Shown here piece by piece: positions 7,584-16,430 of a stretch of DNA of 64,000 nt. This DNA comes from DATKWD01 sp963704815 (GTDB lineage: Bacteria; Actinomycetota; Acidimicrobiia; Acidimicrobiales; Salinilacustritrichaceae), in assembly GCA_963704815.1 (NCBI GenBank), contig CAVPHU010000010.1, forward strand, positions 248,001-312,000. The letters are read 5' to 3'. Every line of letters begins with the position of its first letter. The first letter of the stretch is position 1. A model generated the notes under the pieces. The model worked only from the letters and a program-made list of their open reading frames with translations. It was not told where the DNA came from and searched no databases. A program made the position numbers and the translations under genes.

Positions 7584-8033
7584 GTGCGCACGTACAGCCC
7601 CAAAGCATCCGAGATCACGCGGTCGTGGTACATCGTGGACGCCGATGGACTGACCCTGGGTCGTATGGCGACCGAAGTCGCCCGCATCCTGCGTGGCAAG
7701 CACAAGCCGATGTTCACCCCGAACCTCGACATGGGCGACCACGTCATCATCGTGAACGCCGACAAGGTCGTGCTCAGCTCCAACAAGGCCGAGCGTGAGG
7801 TCGTGCACGATCACTCCGGCTATCCCGGTGGTCTCACCACCCGCACCATGGGTGACGCCATGGAACGCAAGCCGGCCGATGCGGTCCGTCGCACGGTGAA
7901 GGGCATGCTGCCCAAGAGCCGCCTCGGCTCCCAGATGATCACCAAGCTCAAGGTCTACGCCGGCCCCGAGCACCCGCACCACGCGCAGAAGCCCGAAGTC
8001 CTCGATCTCGCCGACGCCCGTCGCTCGGCATAG
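7584..8033 (+). CDS. rplM: 50S ribosomal protein L13
   Basis: Early-assembly large-subunit protein, 149 residues with a GTG start. Seen: RTYSPKASEITRSWYIVDAD, LGRMATEVARILRGKHKP, the MGDHVIIVNADKV core, HSGYPGG and GMLPKSRLG. It is paired with rpsI as in most bacteria, after its own promoter and leader hairpin. Intact. Confidence 0.97.
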   Translation: MRTYSPKASEITRSWYIVDADGLTLGRMATEVARILRGKHKPMFTPNLDMGDHVIIVNADKVVLSSNKAEREVVHDHSGYPGGLTTRTMGDAMERKPADAVRRTVKGMLPKSRLGSQMITKLKVYAGPEHPHHAQKPEVLDLADARRSA

Positions 8034-8055
8034 AGAAAGCACCAACACCACCACC

Positions 8056-8448
8056 ATGACCAAACCGCTCGTGCAGACCACCGGACGCCGCAAGCGTGCC
8101 GTCGCCCGGATCCGGGTTCGTCCCGGAACCGGCAAGATCACCGTGAACAACCGGACCCTCGAGGACTACTTCCCGTCGGACACCCATCGGATGGTCCTGG
8201 CCGAGCCGATGGTGCTCACCGAGACCACCGAGGTCTACGACATCGACGCGACCCTGCACGGTGGTGGGCCCACCGGTCAGGCCGGCGCCATCCGTCTCGG
8301 CATCGCCCGCGCCCTCATCGAACTCGACCCCGAGTCCCGGCCGCAGCTCAAGGCGGCCGGCTTCCTGACCCGCGACTCCCGCGAGAAGGAATCGAAGAAG
8401 TACGGCCTCAAGAAGGCCCGCAAGGCTCCCCAGTACTCCAAGCGCTGA
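8056..8448 (+). CDS. rpsI: 30S ribosomal protein S9
   Basis: Small-subunit head protein whose C-terminal tail reaches the P-site tRNA anticodon. 130 residues: TTGRRKRAVARIRVRPG, GGGPTGQAGAIRLGIARAL, and the tail KYGLKKARKAPQYSKR ending in the invariant Lys-Arg. Twenty-two bases after rplM and eight before glmM, so the three genes are probably one unit. Confidence 0.97.
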   Translation: MTKPLVQTTGRRKRAVARIRVRPGTGKITVNNRTLEDYFPSDTHRMVLAEPMVLTETTEVYDIDATLHGGGPTGQAGAIRLGIARALIELDPESRPQLKAAGFLTRDSREKESKKYGLKKARKAPQYSKR

Positions 8449-8456
8449 ATTCGCCG

Positions 8457-9794
8457 GTGCTCCGTTTCGGCACCGACGGCGTCCGCGGCATCGCCAACGA
8501 CGAACTCACTCCCGAGTACACCTTGGCGCTCGGGCGGGCAGCGGCACGCGTGCTCGGCGGCCGCCGCTGGCTCATCGGGCGCGACCCGCGACGCAGCGGC
8601 AGCATGCTCGAGGCGGCCTTGGTCGCCGGTCTGACCTCCGAAGGGGTCGATGTCGAACTGCTCGGTGTCGTTCCGACCCCGGCGGTCGCCTATGTCTCGG
8701 GACTGCACGGCGAACCCGGCGCGGTCATCTCGGCATCGCACAATCCCTTCGGCGACAACGGCATCAAGTTGTTCGCGGCCGGCGGGACCAAACTCGCCGA
8801 CGCGACGCAGCACCAGCTCGAGGCGGTCCTCGCCGAGGTGCTGGCCGGTCCGTCACATGCCTCGGCCGCGGTCGGCCACCGCGTGGGGACCACCCAGAGC
8901 GGAGGCGACGACGTCGCTGCCTATCTCGATCACGTGGTCGACTCGCTCGGGGGCCGAAGCCTCGGAGGACTCGCCATCGTCCTCGACTGCGGTCATGGCG
9001 CGGCCAGCGCGTGCGCCGGCGACGTGTTCGAGCGCGCCGGGGCCGAGGTCACCGTGCTCCACGCCGAGCCCGACGGCGTCAACATCAACGACGGGGTCGG
9101 CTCGACGGACACGTCCGCGCTGCAACGGAAGGTCACCGAGCTCAGCGCCGATCTCGGGCTGGCCTTCGACGGCGACGCCGACCGAGTGATCGCCGTCGAC
9201 GAGCGGGGCGAGGTCGTCGACGGCGACAAGGTGATCGCGCTGTGCGCCACCGATCTCGAGGCCCGGGGCGAACTGCCCAACGACACCGTCGTCGTCACCG
9301 TGATGAGCAACCTCGGGTTCCGCCTGGCGATGGCGGAGGCCGGCATCGAGGTCGTGGTCACGCCGGTCGGCGACCGCTACGTCCTCGAAGCGATGGCAGC
9401 AGGTGGTCACGGGTTGGGCGGCGAGCAGAGCGGGCACGTCGTGTTCGGGCGGCTGGCCACGACCGGCGACGGCATGTTGACTGGCCTGCAGCTCGCGGGC
9501 ATCGTGGCGGCAGGAGCCGACCCGTTGGGCACGCTGGCTGATCGGGTGATGACCCGCTTGCCGCAGGTGCTGCACAACGTCCGGGTCGCGACGCGCGACC
9601 CGGCGATCGTCGAGGCGCTCGCCGAGCCGATCGCCAGGATCGAGGAGCGGTTGGGCGACACCGGGCGGGTGCTCATCCGTCCGAGCGGGACCGAGCCGCT
9701 CATCCGGGTGATGGTCGAGGCCGCCGACGTCGTCCTCGCCGAGGAAGCGGCCGCCGAGCTGGTCGCCGCGGTCGAACACCACGCCGCCTCCTGA
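8457..9794 (+). CDS. glmM: Phosphoglucosamine mutase
   Basis: Converts glucosamine-6-phosphate to glucosamine-1-phosphate for UDP-GlcNAc and peptidoglycan synthesis. 445 residues with a GTG start. Seen: FGTDGVRGIAN, the phosphoserine loop ISASHNPFGDNGIKLF, the metal loop FDGDADRVIAVD, the sugar-binding GGEQSGHV and the C-terminal phosphate loop RPSGTEPLIRVM. All catalytic motifs are present. It is followed by the giant GlmS-like gene that would supply its substrate. Confidence 0.96.
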   Translation: MLRFGTDGVRGIANDELTPEYTLALGRAAARVLGGRRWLIGRDPRRSGSMLEAALVAGLTSEGVDVELLGVVPTPAVAYVSGLHGEPGAVISASHNPFGDNGIKLFAAGGTKLADATQHQLEAVLAEVLAGPSHASAAVGHRVGTTQSGGDDVAAYLDHVVDSLGGRSLGGLAIVLDCGHGAASACAGDVFERAGAEVTVLHAEPDGVNINDGVGSTDTSALQRKVTELSADLGLAFDGDADRVIAVDERGEVVDGDKVIALCATDLEARGELPNDTVVVTVMSNLGFRLAMAEAGIEVVVTPVGDRYVLEAMAAGGHGLGGEQSGHVVFGRLATTGDGMLTGLQLAGIVAAGADPLGTLADRVMTRLPQVLHNVRVATRDPAIVEALAEPIARIEERLGDTGRVLIRPSGTEPLIRVMVEAADVVLAEEAAAELVAAVEHHAAS

Positions 9795-9826
9795 GCCCCT
9801 CGAAGCTTCCGGAACGACGGACGCCC

Positions 9827-9878
9827 CGTTCTGGTGCACACATGTTGTTGTCGGCAACAACATGTGTGCACCAGAACG
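9827..9878 (+). repeat. Perfect 24-bp inverted repeat (hairpin) between glmM and the glmS-like gene
   Basis: The left arm 9827-9850 (cgttctggtgcacacatg...) and right arm 9855-9878 are perfect reverse complements over 24 bp with a TCGG tetraloop. No run of T follows. The element ends 56 bases before the -10 box and 70 bases before the ATG of the next gene. It could be a bidirectional terminator without U tract, an operator, or an mRNA-stability hairpin. No second copy was noticed in the window. Confidence 0.9.
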
Positions 9879-9934
9879 ATGGCGAGGGGCGGTCCGGACT
9901 TCCTCGGGCGAGGTCGGCGTCGCCGTCGCGCCCA

Positions 9935-9940
9935 TAGACT
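9935..9940 (+). promoter_or_regulatory. Putative -10 element of the glmS-like gene
   Basis: TAGACT lies 8 bases before ATG 9949, the spacing seen for likely leaderless starts elsewhere in this window. If used, transcription starts at or next to the start codon and the hairpin at 9827-9878 is outside the mRNA, so it would act as DNA or as the 3' end of glmM. Confidence 0.4.
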
Positions 9941-9948
9941 CGGCCGCC

Positions 9949-12900
9949 ATGTGCGGAATCATCGGTATCGCCCGGAAGCGCTCGGCGCGACGGATCCCGG
10001 ACGCCGATGAGCTGACCGGAGCGCTCGCATCGGCCATCGAGCGCTTCTCCGACGACCAGCCCGACGTGGCGCGCATCATCGAGGGAGCTGAGCAGCTCGA
10101 GCAGGCCGATCGGTTGCTGCGCGGTCCGGTCGGGGTGGTCCTGCTGCGCGACGATGCCAGGGTCCGCGCCGAGGTGGTCGCCGACCTCGACGTCCTCGAT
10201 GGCCGGGTGCAGATCATCGAGGCCGGTCTCGAGGATCGAGTGGCCGAGGGACCGAGCAGGATCGAGGAGCTGAACGCCGCGTTGATCCGCAGCCGCGATG
10301 CGTTGTGGGCCCTCCGTCACGACCGGCTGCGGTCGGCGAACGCCGTGGCCGAGCTCGCAGGCGTCGACGCCGGCTGGGCCGCGGTCGAGGCGTTCTGCTC
10401 GGTGCAACAAGCCCTGTCGTCGCTCGACCGGCTCGAGGTCCGCGGGCGCGACTCTGCCGGCATCTCGGTGACGGTGAGCGGCCACGGCATCGCAACCGAC
10501 GATGCCGCCTTCGCCGCGCTCATCGCCGAGCGGACAGCCGATCCGCTCTTTCGCTCTGGCGCAGTGCGGCGTGCGGGCGACCAGCTCGTGTTCGTCTACA
10601 AGGCGGCAGCCGAGATCGGCGAGCTCGGCGACAACACGCGGCAGCTCCGGCTCGCCATCGGTGCCGATCTCGCACTGCGCCGAGCGCTCGCCCACAACGA
10701 GGCGCGGGCCATCGTCCTCGGCCACACGCGCTGGGCGTCGGTCGGGATCATCTCCGAGGCGAACGCCCATCCCCTCGATTCGTCCGAGATGTCCGATGCC
10801 GCCGGACCACTGGTCGTCGCCGCCCTCAACGGCGATGTCGACAACTTCGCCGACCTGAAGGCCGCCGCTTCGCTGGCCATCGCATCGGAGATCACGACCG
10901 ACGCCAAGGTGATCCCGACCCTCGTGTCGCGGCGGCTGGCCGACGGGGCCGAGCTCGACGATGCGTTCCGAACGACCGTCGCCGGCTTCGAGGGCTCGGT
11001 GGCCATCGGCGCCGTCGCCGCCGACCGGCCCCACACCATGCTGCTGGCGCTGCGTGGGAGCGGTCAGGCCCTCTACGTCGGACTCGATGACGAGGCGTTC
11101 GTCGTCGCCAGTGAGCCGTACGGGCTGATCGAAGAGACGACCCGCTATGTACGGATGGACGGCGAGACCCCCGCCGACCCCGACAACCCGACGGCCAGCC
11201 GAGGCCAGGTCCTCGTCCTCGACGCCGATCTGGCCGGGACTCTCGACGGCATCAGCCGGTCGTCCTACGACGGGATGCCGCTTCCGCTCGACGAGGCCGA
11301 TGTCACCGTGGCCGAGATCACCACGCGCGACATCGACCGTGGTGAGTACCCGCACTTCCTGCTCAAGGAGATCACCGAAGCGCCGACCAGCTTCCGCAAG
11401 ACCCTTCGCGGAAAGATCATCGACGGCGACGCCGGCCTCCAGGTCAGGCTCGGTCTGGCAACGCTCGGCGACGACGTCCGCGATCGGCTCCGCAGCGGCA
11501 CGATCGGGCGAGTGATCGTGATCGGTCAGGGCACGGCCCACATCGCCGGACACGGCCTGGTGGCCGCGCTGCTCGAGCAGCTGGGCAGCGACACCGACCT
11601 GCGGGTCGATGCCGACACCGCCACCGAGCTGTCGGCCTTCAAGCTCCGGCCCGACATGAGCGATTCGCTCGTGATCGCCATCAGCCAGTCCGGCACGACG
11701 ACCGACACCAACCGGACCGTCGACCTCGTGCGAGATCGCGGCGCCACGGTGATCGCCATCGTCAATCGGCGCAACAGCGACCTGACCGACAAGGCCGACG
11801 GGGTGCTCTACACGAGCGACGGTCGAGACATCGAGATGGCGGTTCCCTCCACCAAGGCCTTCTACAGCCAGATCGCGGCCGGAACGCTGCTGGCGCTCGC
11901 CATCGCCGAGGAGCTCGGGTCGCCGGCCGACCAGGATCTGCTCGCGGCCCTCCGCGACCTTCCGGCCGCCCTCGAGGCGTGTATCGAGCTGCGTCCCGAG
12001 ATCGCTGCGGCGGCCCACCAGTTCACCCCGCCGCGGCGCTATTGGGCCGTCGTCGGCAGCGGCACCGACCGCATCGCCGCCGAAGAGGTCAGGATCAAGC
12101 TCTCCGAGCTCTGCTACAAGTCGATCGCCTGCGACGCAACCGAGGACAAGAAGCACATCGACCTCTCGGCCGAGCCGCTCATCCTGGTCTGTGCCGCCGG
12201 ACTCACGGGCTCGAACGCCGACGACGTGGCCAAGGAAGTGGCCATCTATCGGGCCCACAAGGCGGCACCCATCGTGATCGCCATGCAGGGCGAGTCGACC
12301 TTCGACGGTGCACTCGCCGTGATCGGCGTTCCGCGCACCCACCCCCGGCTCGCCTTCATCCTGTCGGCCATGGCCGGCCACCTGTTCGGTTACGAGGCGG
12401 CCCTCGCCGTCGACTCGTTGGCCCAGCCCCTGCGCGAGGCACGAGCAGCCATCGAGACCGCCGTCAGCAAGGGCGTCGACGGTGCCGACATCCTCGTCGA
12501 GCTGCGCGAACCCTTCGACTCCGTGAGCCGTCAATTCTACGACGCGCTCCGAAACGGTCGGTACGACGGCACGCTCGAGGCCTCGACCGCAGTCCGTCTC
12601 GGCAACCTGCTCCGCTATGCGTCGTCGTCGATCCCGCTCGAGAGCTATCAGCTCGATCACGGGAAGGTCGGCACGCCGTCGGTCGTGGTGGAAGATCTGA
12701 CCTCGGCGCTGTCCGAGAGCATCGACGAGCTGACTCGCCCGATCGACGCCATCAAGCATCAGGCGAAGACGGTGACCGTGGGCATCAGCCGGAGCGACGA
12801 GAGCCTCCTGCAGGTCCCGCTCGTGGCCGAGACCCTGGCCGCCGGCGCGCCACGCGATCGCCTCTCCTACAAGACCCTTCGCACGCTCGCGAATCTCAGC

Positions 12901-13374
12901 CCGGCCGTCACCGAGGTCACCGGGTACACCCGCTACCGGATCGAGAGTTGGGACGGCGACGACGCGGTCATCGTGGTCACCGACCGAGGAGGCATCAGCC
13001 TCGACCTTCCGCTGCGAACCTCGTCGAACCCGACCCTTCGAGGGACCAAGCACCGGGTCGCCATCGAACGCGAGGTGCTGGTCGCACGCGGCCGCAGCGA
13101 CGGCCGCCCCATCGTCATCGTGCCCGAGCTCAAGGACGGTCAGAGCACCGGCCTCACCCTGCTGCACGTCGGCTTCGCCGGCGAACTGCCGGCGGCCACG
13201 GCACGGGCGGTCCTGCGCGGCTACCGCGATCGGTTCAGTGCGCTCAAGGACTCGGTCACCGAGACCGAGGCCAGCTTTCGCGAAGACCTGCTCGGCACCG
13301 TCCCGATCGGCGACCTGCTCACCGTGCCGGTGACCGTGTTGGCCGAGCAGTGGCGGACGACCACGATTGACTGA
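9949..13374 (+). CDS. Giant glutamine-fructose-6-phosphate aminotransferase-like protein (GlmS with insertions)
   Basis: 1141 residues against about 610 for ordinary GlmS. Seen: Cys nucleophile MCGIIGIA at residue 2; about 140 inserted residues (roughly 20-160); then LDRLEVRGRDSAGI (~160-171), HTRWASVG (~259) and ALNGDVDN (~293) of the class II glutaminase; two SIS domains with SQSGTTTDTN (~579), STKAF (~634) and KKHIDLS (~735); then about 300 extra residues, in which QAKTVTVGIS (~938) resembles the usual GlmS C-tail AKSVTVE. It lies directly after glmM and may be the cell's GlmS or a regulatory or divergent sugar isomerase. Fru6P activity is inferred, not proven. Confidence 0.75.
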   Translation: MCGIIGIARKRSARRIPDADELTGALASAIERFSDDQPDVARIIEGAEQLEQADRLLRGPVGVVLLRDDARVRAEVVADLDVLDGRVQIIEAGLEDRVAEGPSRIEELNAALIRSRDALWALRHDRLRSANAVAELAGVDAGWAAVEAFCSVQQALSSLDRLEVRGRDSAGISVTVSGHGIATDDAAFAALIAERTADPLFRSGAVRRAGDQLVFVYKAAAEIGELGDNTRQLRLAIGADLALRRALAHNEARAIVLGHTRWASVGIISEANAHPLDSSEMSDAAGPLVVAALNGDVDNFADLKAAASLAIASEITTDAKVIPTLVSRRLADGAELDDAFRTTVAGFEGSVAIGAVAADRPHTMLLALRGSGQALYVGLDDEAFVVASEPYGLIEETTRYVRMDGETPADPDNPTASRGQVLVLDADLAGTLDGISRSSYDGMPLPLDEADVTVAEITTRDIDRGEYPHFLLKEITEAPTSFRKTLRGKIIDGDAGLQVRLGLATLGDDVRDRLRSGTIGRVIVIGQGTAHIAGHGLVAALLEQLGSDTDLRVDADTATELSAFKLRPDMSDSLVIAISQSGTTTDTNRTVDLVRDRGATVIAIVNRRNSDLTDKADGVLYTSDGRDIEMAVPSTKAFYSQIAAGTLLALAIAEELGSPADQDLLAALRDLPAALEACIELRPEIAAAAHQFTPPRRYWAVVGSGTDRIAAEEVRIKLSELCYKSIACDATEDKKHIDLSAEPLILVCAAGLTGSNADDVAKEVAIYRAHKAAPIVIAMQGESTFDGALAVIGVPRTHPRLAFILSAMAGHLFGYEAALAVDSLAQPLREARAAIETAVSKGVDGADILVELREPFDSVSRQFYDALRNGRYDGTLEASTAVRLGNLLRYASSSIPLESYQLDHGKVGTPSVVVEDLTSALSESIDELTRPIDAIKHQAKTVTVGISRSDESLLQVPLVAETLAAGAPRDRLSYKTLRTLANLSPAVTEVTGYTRYRIESWDGDDAVIVVTDRGGISLDLPLRTSSNPTLRGTKHRVAIEREVLVARGRSDGRPIVIVPELKDGQSTGLTLLHVGFAGELPAATARAVLRGYRDRFSALKDSVTETEASFREDLLGTVPIGDLLTVPVTVLAEQWRTTTID

Positions 13375-13381
13375 CGAGCCT

Positions 13382-13771
13382 GTGACCGACCGGGGCGCCG
13401 GGGTGGTCGGCGTCGGGACCGACGTCGTCGAGATCGAGCGGTTCCGCACGATCCTGCGTGACCGGCCTCGGGTCATCGAGCGACTCTTCACCGACCACGA
13501 ACGCTTGATCGCCGAGCGGCGATCCGAGCCGGCGCGCCCGTTCGCCGCTCGGTTCGCAGCCAAGGAGGCGGCCATGAAGGCCATGGGCGTGGGACTCGGG
13601 GAAGTCCGGTTCCACGAGCTCGAGGTACGACGGGCCGACTCGGGCGCACCCTCGCTGCTGGTCACGGGAAGTGCTGCCGAGCTCGCCGGGTCGCTCGGCA
13701 TCGTCCGATGGCACCTCAGCATGAGTCACAGCGACCTGATCGCCCAGGCGTTCGTGGTCGCCGAGGGCTGA
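13382..13771 (+). CDS. acpS: Holo-[acyl-carrier-protein] synthase
   Basis: Transfers 4'-phosphopantetheine from CoA to apo-ACP. 129 residues. Seen: GVGTDVVEIERFRTIL (catalytic Asp in GTDVVE), RFAAKEAAMKAMGVG (metal-binding Glu and Lys) and LSMSHSDLIAQAFVVAE. I choose GTG 13382, since family members start just before this; a TTG at 13367 would overlap the upstream stop. It is encoded 7 bases after the GlmS-like gene. Confidence 0.93.
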   Translation: MTDRGAGVVGVGTDVVEIERFRTILRDRPRVIERLFTDHERLIAERRSEPARPFAARFAAKEAAMKAMGVGLGEVRFHELEVRRADSGAPSLLVTGSAAELAGSLGIVRWHLSMSHSDLIAQAFVVAEG

Positions 13772-13903
13772 TCGGAGCCCGTCCGCCCATCAGCCGTCAC
13801 GCTGGAGGCGTCGAAGCAGAGCGCCCCGTCGTCGATGAGTCCTTCGATCGCCGGGACCACGCCCTTGGTGACGCAGGCCGGTCGTGGGCGCGAAGATGGC
13901 GCC

Positions 13904-15250
13904 ATGCTGCCGGTCGTCACACCTTCGGAGATGGCGGGCATCGACGCAGCAGCACCCGAGCCCGTCGAGGTCCTGATCGAGCGAGCCGGCTCGGCGGTCG
14001 CTCGTGCCGCGCTCGATCTGCTGGGTGGTACGTACGGTCGGCGGGTGGTCGTGCTCGCCGGGAAGGGGAACAACGGCAACGACGGCCGATCGGCGGCGGT
14101 CCGGCTCCGTCGACGCGGCGTGCGGGTCGAGGTCCTCGACGCGGCCACGGCTCCCGACCAGCTCCCGCGTGCCGATCTCGTGATCGATGCGGCCTACGGG
14201 ACCGGCTTCCGCGGAACCTACGCCCCGCCCGATCCCGGACTCGCCGCCGTGCTGGCGGTCGACATCCCCTCGGGCGTCGACGGGCTCACCGGGGCCGCCT
14301 CGGGATCGCCGATGCAGGCCGACGCCACCGTCACCTTCGCCGCGCTCAAGCCGGGCCTGCTCTTCGGCGACGGCAGACGGCTGGCCGGCGACGTCGAGCT
14401 GGTCGACATCGGACTCGACGTCAGCGGGTCGTCGTGCGGCGTCATCGAGGCCGGTGACGTGGCGTCGCTCGTTCCGCGTCGAACCGCCGGTGACCACAAG
14501 TGGCGCGAGGCGTGTGTCGTGCTGGCCGGATCGCCGGGGATGGGTGGAGCGGCCCACCTGGCGGCGGCGTCGGCGCAGCGGGGCGGGGCCGGGATGGTCC
14601 AGGTGCTGACGCCGGGGGCCGCCCAGCCCGAACCGATGCCGGTCGAGGCGGTGGCGATCGACGGTCGCGGGGATGACTGGATCGCCGATGCCATCGCCGG
14701 CGCGGAGCGCGCCCACGCCGCGGTCATCGGGCCCGGATTGCCGCCCGATCGTCTCGACCCGCCTGGCCTGGCCCGTCTGATCTCCGGCCTCGGGGTGCCG
14801 GTGGTCGTCGATGGTGGCGCCCTCGGCGCCGTCCGCCCCGGCGGCGATCTCGATGCGAGCGCTGGCGTCGTGCTGACACCCCACGACGGTGAGTTCACCC
14901 GGCTCACCGGCCGCGCTCCCGACGCCGACCGCATCGGCGCCGCCCGACACGCGGCCGACCAGACCGGGTGTGTGGTACTGCTCAAGGGTCCGACCACCGT
15001 CATCGCCGACCCGGCGGGCCGGACGACGGTCATGGTCGACGGAGACCAGCGACTGGCCACTGCCGGTTCGGGCGACGTGCTGGCCGGGTTGATCGGCGCC
15101 TTCCTCGCCCGCGGCGCAGATCCGTTCGACGCGGCCGGTGCCGCCGCCGAGGTGCACGCACTCGCCGCCGACGCGACGGCACCATCGGGACTGGTCGCCT
15201 CCGATCTGGTCGAGGCGCTTCCCCTGGTGCGGGCCGCGCTGGGCACCTAG
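13904..15250 (+). CDS. nnr: Bifunctional NAD(P)HX epimerase / ADP-dependent dehydratase
   Basis: Repairs hydrated NAD(P)H. N-terminal YjeF_N epimerase domain (about 1-195) with LAGKGNNGNDG and DIPSGVDGLTG; C-terminal ribokinase-like dehydratase (about 200-448) with LAGSPGMGGAA, LTPHDGEFTRLTG, LLKGPTTVIADP and the ATP/ADP loop TAGSGDVLAGLIGA. I choose the ATG giving MLPVVTPSEM, the normal YjeF start; the frame is open to ATG 13835 but those residues are not family-like. Usually linked to alr, as here. Confidence 0.93.
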   Translation: MLPVVTPSEMAGIDAAAPEPVEVLIERAGSAVARAALDLLGGTYGRRVVVLAGKGNNGNDGRSAAVRLRRRGVRVEVLDAATAPDQLPRADLVIDAAYGTGFRGTYAPPDPGLAAVLAVDIPSGVDGLTGAASGSPMQADATVTFAALKPGLLFGDGRRLAGDVELVDIGLDVSGSSCGVIEAGDVASLVPRRTAGDHKWREACVVLAGSPGMGGAAHLAAASAQRGGAGMVQVLTPGAAQPEPMPVEAVAIDGRGDDWIADAIAGAERAHAAVIGPGLPPDRLDPPGLARLISGLGVPVVVDGGALGAVRPGGDLDASAGVVLTPHDGEFTRLTGRAPDADRIGAARHAADQTGCVVLLKGPTTVIADPAGRTTVMVDGDQRLATAGSGDVLAGLIGAFLARGADPFDAAGAAAEVHALAADATAPSGLVASDLVEALPLVRAALGT

Positions 15251-15305
15251 TGCCTGCTCGTCGCTGATCCCGGGGGGTTCGGAGGGCACTCGCTACCGTG
15301 CACCG

Positions 15306-16430
15306 ATGATGGAGGCTCGCTCGGTCGTCGAGGTCGATCTCGGTGCGATCGCGCACAACGTGTCGGTCCTGACCGCTCAGGCGCCCGAGGCGCGGCTGTG
15401 TGTCGTGGTGAAGGCTGACGGGTATGGCCACGGAGCGGTGCCCGTCAGTCGAGCGGCCCTCGCAGCCGGTGCCGACTGGCTGGCGGTCTCGCAGGTCGCC
15501 GAGGCTCGGGTGCTCAGGCGGGCCGGACTGACCGAACCCGTGCTGTTGCTGTCCGAGCCGACGCCGACCGAACTGGCCGAAGCGCTCGAACTCGGCTGTC
15601 GGATGATGGTGTACCGCGCCCACACGATCGATCAGATCGACGAGTTCGTCCGCGAACGTGGTCTCCCCGCGGCCAAGCTCCATCTGAAGGTCGACACCGG
15701 GATGCAGCGGGTGGGGTGTGCGCCGCGAGCTGCGCTCGAACTCGCGATGCAGATCTCCGAAGCGCGCAGTGTCGAGTTCGAGGGACTGGCGACCCACCTC
15801 GCGGTCGCCGACGACGCCGACCACCCCGCCACCAACCGGCAACTGGCTGCCTTCGATGCGGTCGAGGCCGAGATCCGCAACGCCGGCCTCAGCCCGGCGG
15901 TCGTGCATGTCGCCAACTCTGCGGCCCTGATCCGACTCCCGTCCGCCCGACGCGACCTCGTGCGCGCCGGAATCGCGGTCTACGGGGTGACGCCGGGTCC
16001 CGGCGTCGGGTCCGATCTCGATCTGCGGCCCGCGCTGGCCTACCGGACGCAGGTCACCCTGGTGAAGCAGGTCGAAGCGGGCTCGGCGGTGAGCTACGGC
16101 CTCGCGCACACCTTCGACCGGGCGACGACGGTGGCCACCATCCCGGTTGGCTACGCCGATGGCGTGCCTCGTGCGCTCGGGATCGCCGGCGCCGAGGTCC
16201 TGATCGGCGGCCGCCGGAGGCCGATGGTCGGTGTGGTGACGATGGATCAGGTCGTCGTCGACCTGGGCGACGACGACTCGGTGCAGATCGGGGACGAGGT
16301 GGTGCTCATCGGCCGGCAGGGTGACGAGCAGGTCACGGCGGAGGAATGGGCCTCGCTCACCGGGACGATCGGCTACGAGATCGTGTGCAACGCCGGTCGA
16401 CGGGCCGAACGACGCTGGATCGAGCCGTGA
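15306..16430 (+). CDS. alr: Alanine racemase
   Basis: PLP enzyme making D-alanine for peptidoglycan. 374 residues. Seen: the PLP lysine motif VVKADGYGHG (~35), KVDTGMQRVG, the second catalytic tyrosine region SAVSYGLAHT (~262), ATIPVGYADG and VTMDQVVVDLG. A TACCGT -10 box (15294-15299) lies 6 bases before the start, suggesting a leaderless mRNA. Its stop overlaps the next GTG (GTGA), so the P1 peptidase is likely co-translated. Confidence 0.95.
   Translation: MMEARSVVEVDLGAIAHNVSVLTAQAPEARLCVVVKADGYGHGAVPVSRAALAAGADWLAVSQVAEARVLRRAGLTEPVLLLSEPTPTELAEALELGCRMMVYRAHTIDQIDEFVRERGLPAAKLHLKVDTGMQRVGCAPRAALELAMQISEARSVEFEGLATHLAVADDADHPATNRQLAAFDAVEAEIRNAGLSPAVVHVANSAALIRLPSARRDLVRAGIAVYGVTPGPGVGSDLDLRPALAYRTQVTLVKQVEAGSAVSYGLAHTFDRATTVATIPVGYADGVPRALGIAGAEVLIGGRRRPMVGVVTMDQVVVDLGDDDSVQIGDEVVLIGRQGDEQVTAEEWASLTGTIGYEIVCNAGRRAERRWIEP

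Noticed and set aside
5928..8150. 740-codon minus-strand open frame across rplQ, repeats and truA
   Set aside because: Shadow kept open by GC bias; its internal peptide repeats are only the 75-bp DNA repeat read backwards.
9827..9948. glmS ribozyme upstream of the glmS-like gene
   Set aside because: The hairpin does not resemble the ribozyme core and the predicted transcript is leaderless.
9700..13722. 1340-codon minus-strand open frame opposite the glmS-like gene
   Set aside because: Antisense shadow typical of GC-rich DNA; no domain recognised, while the plus strand has GlmS motifs.
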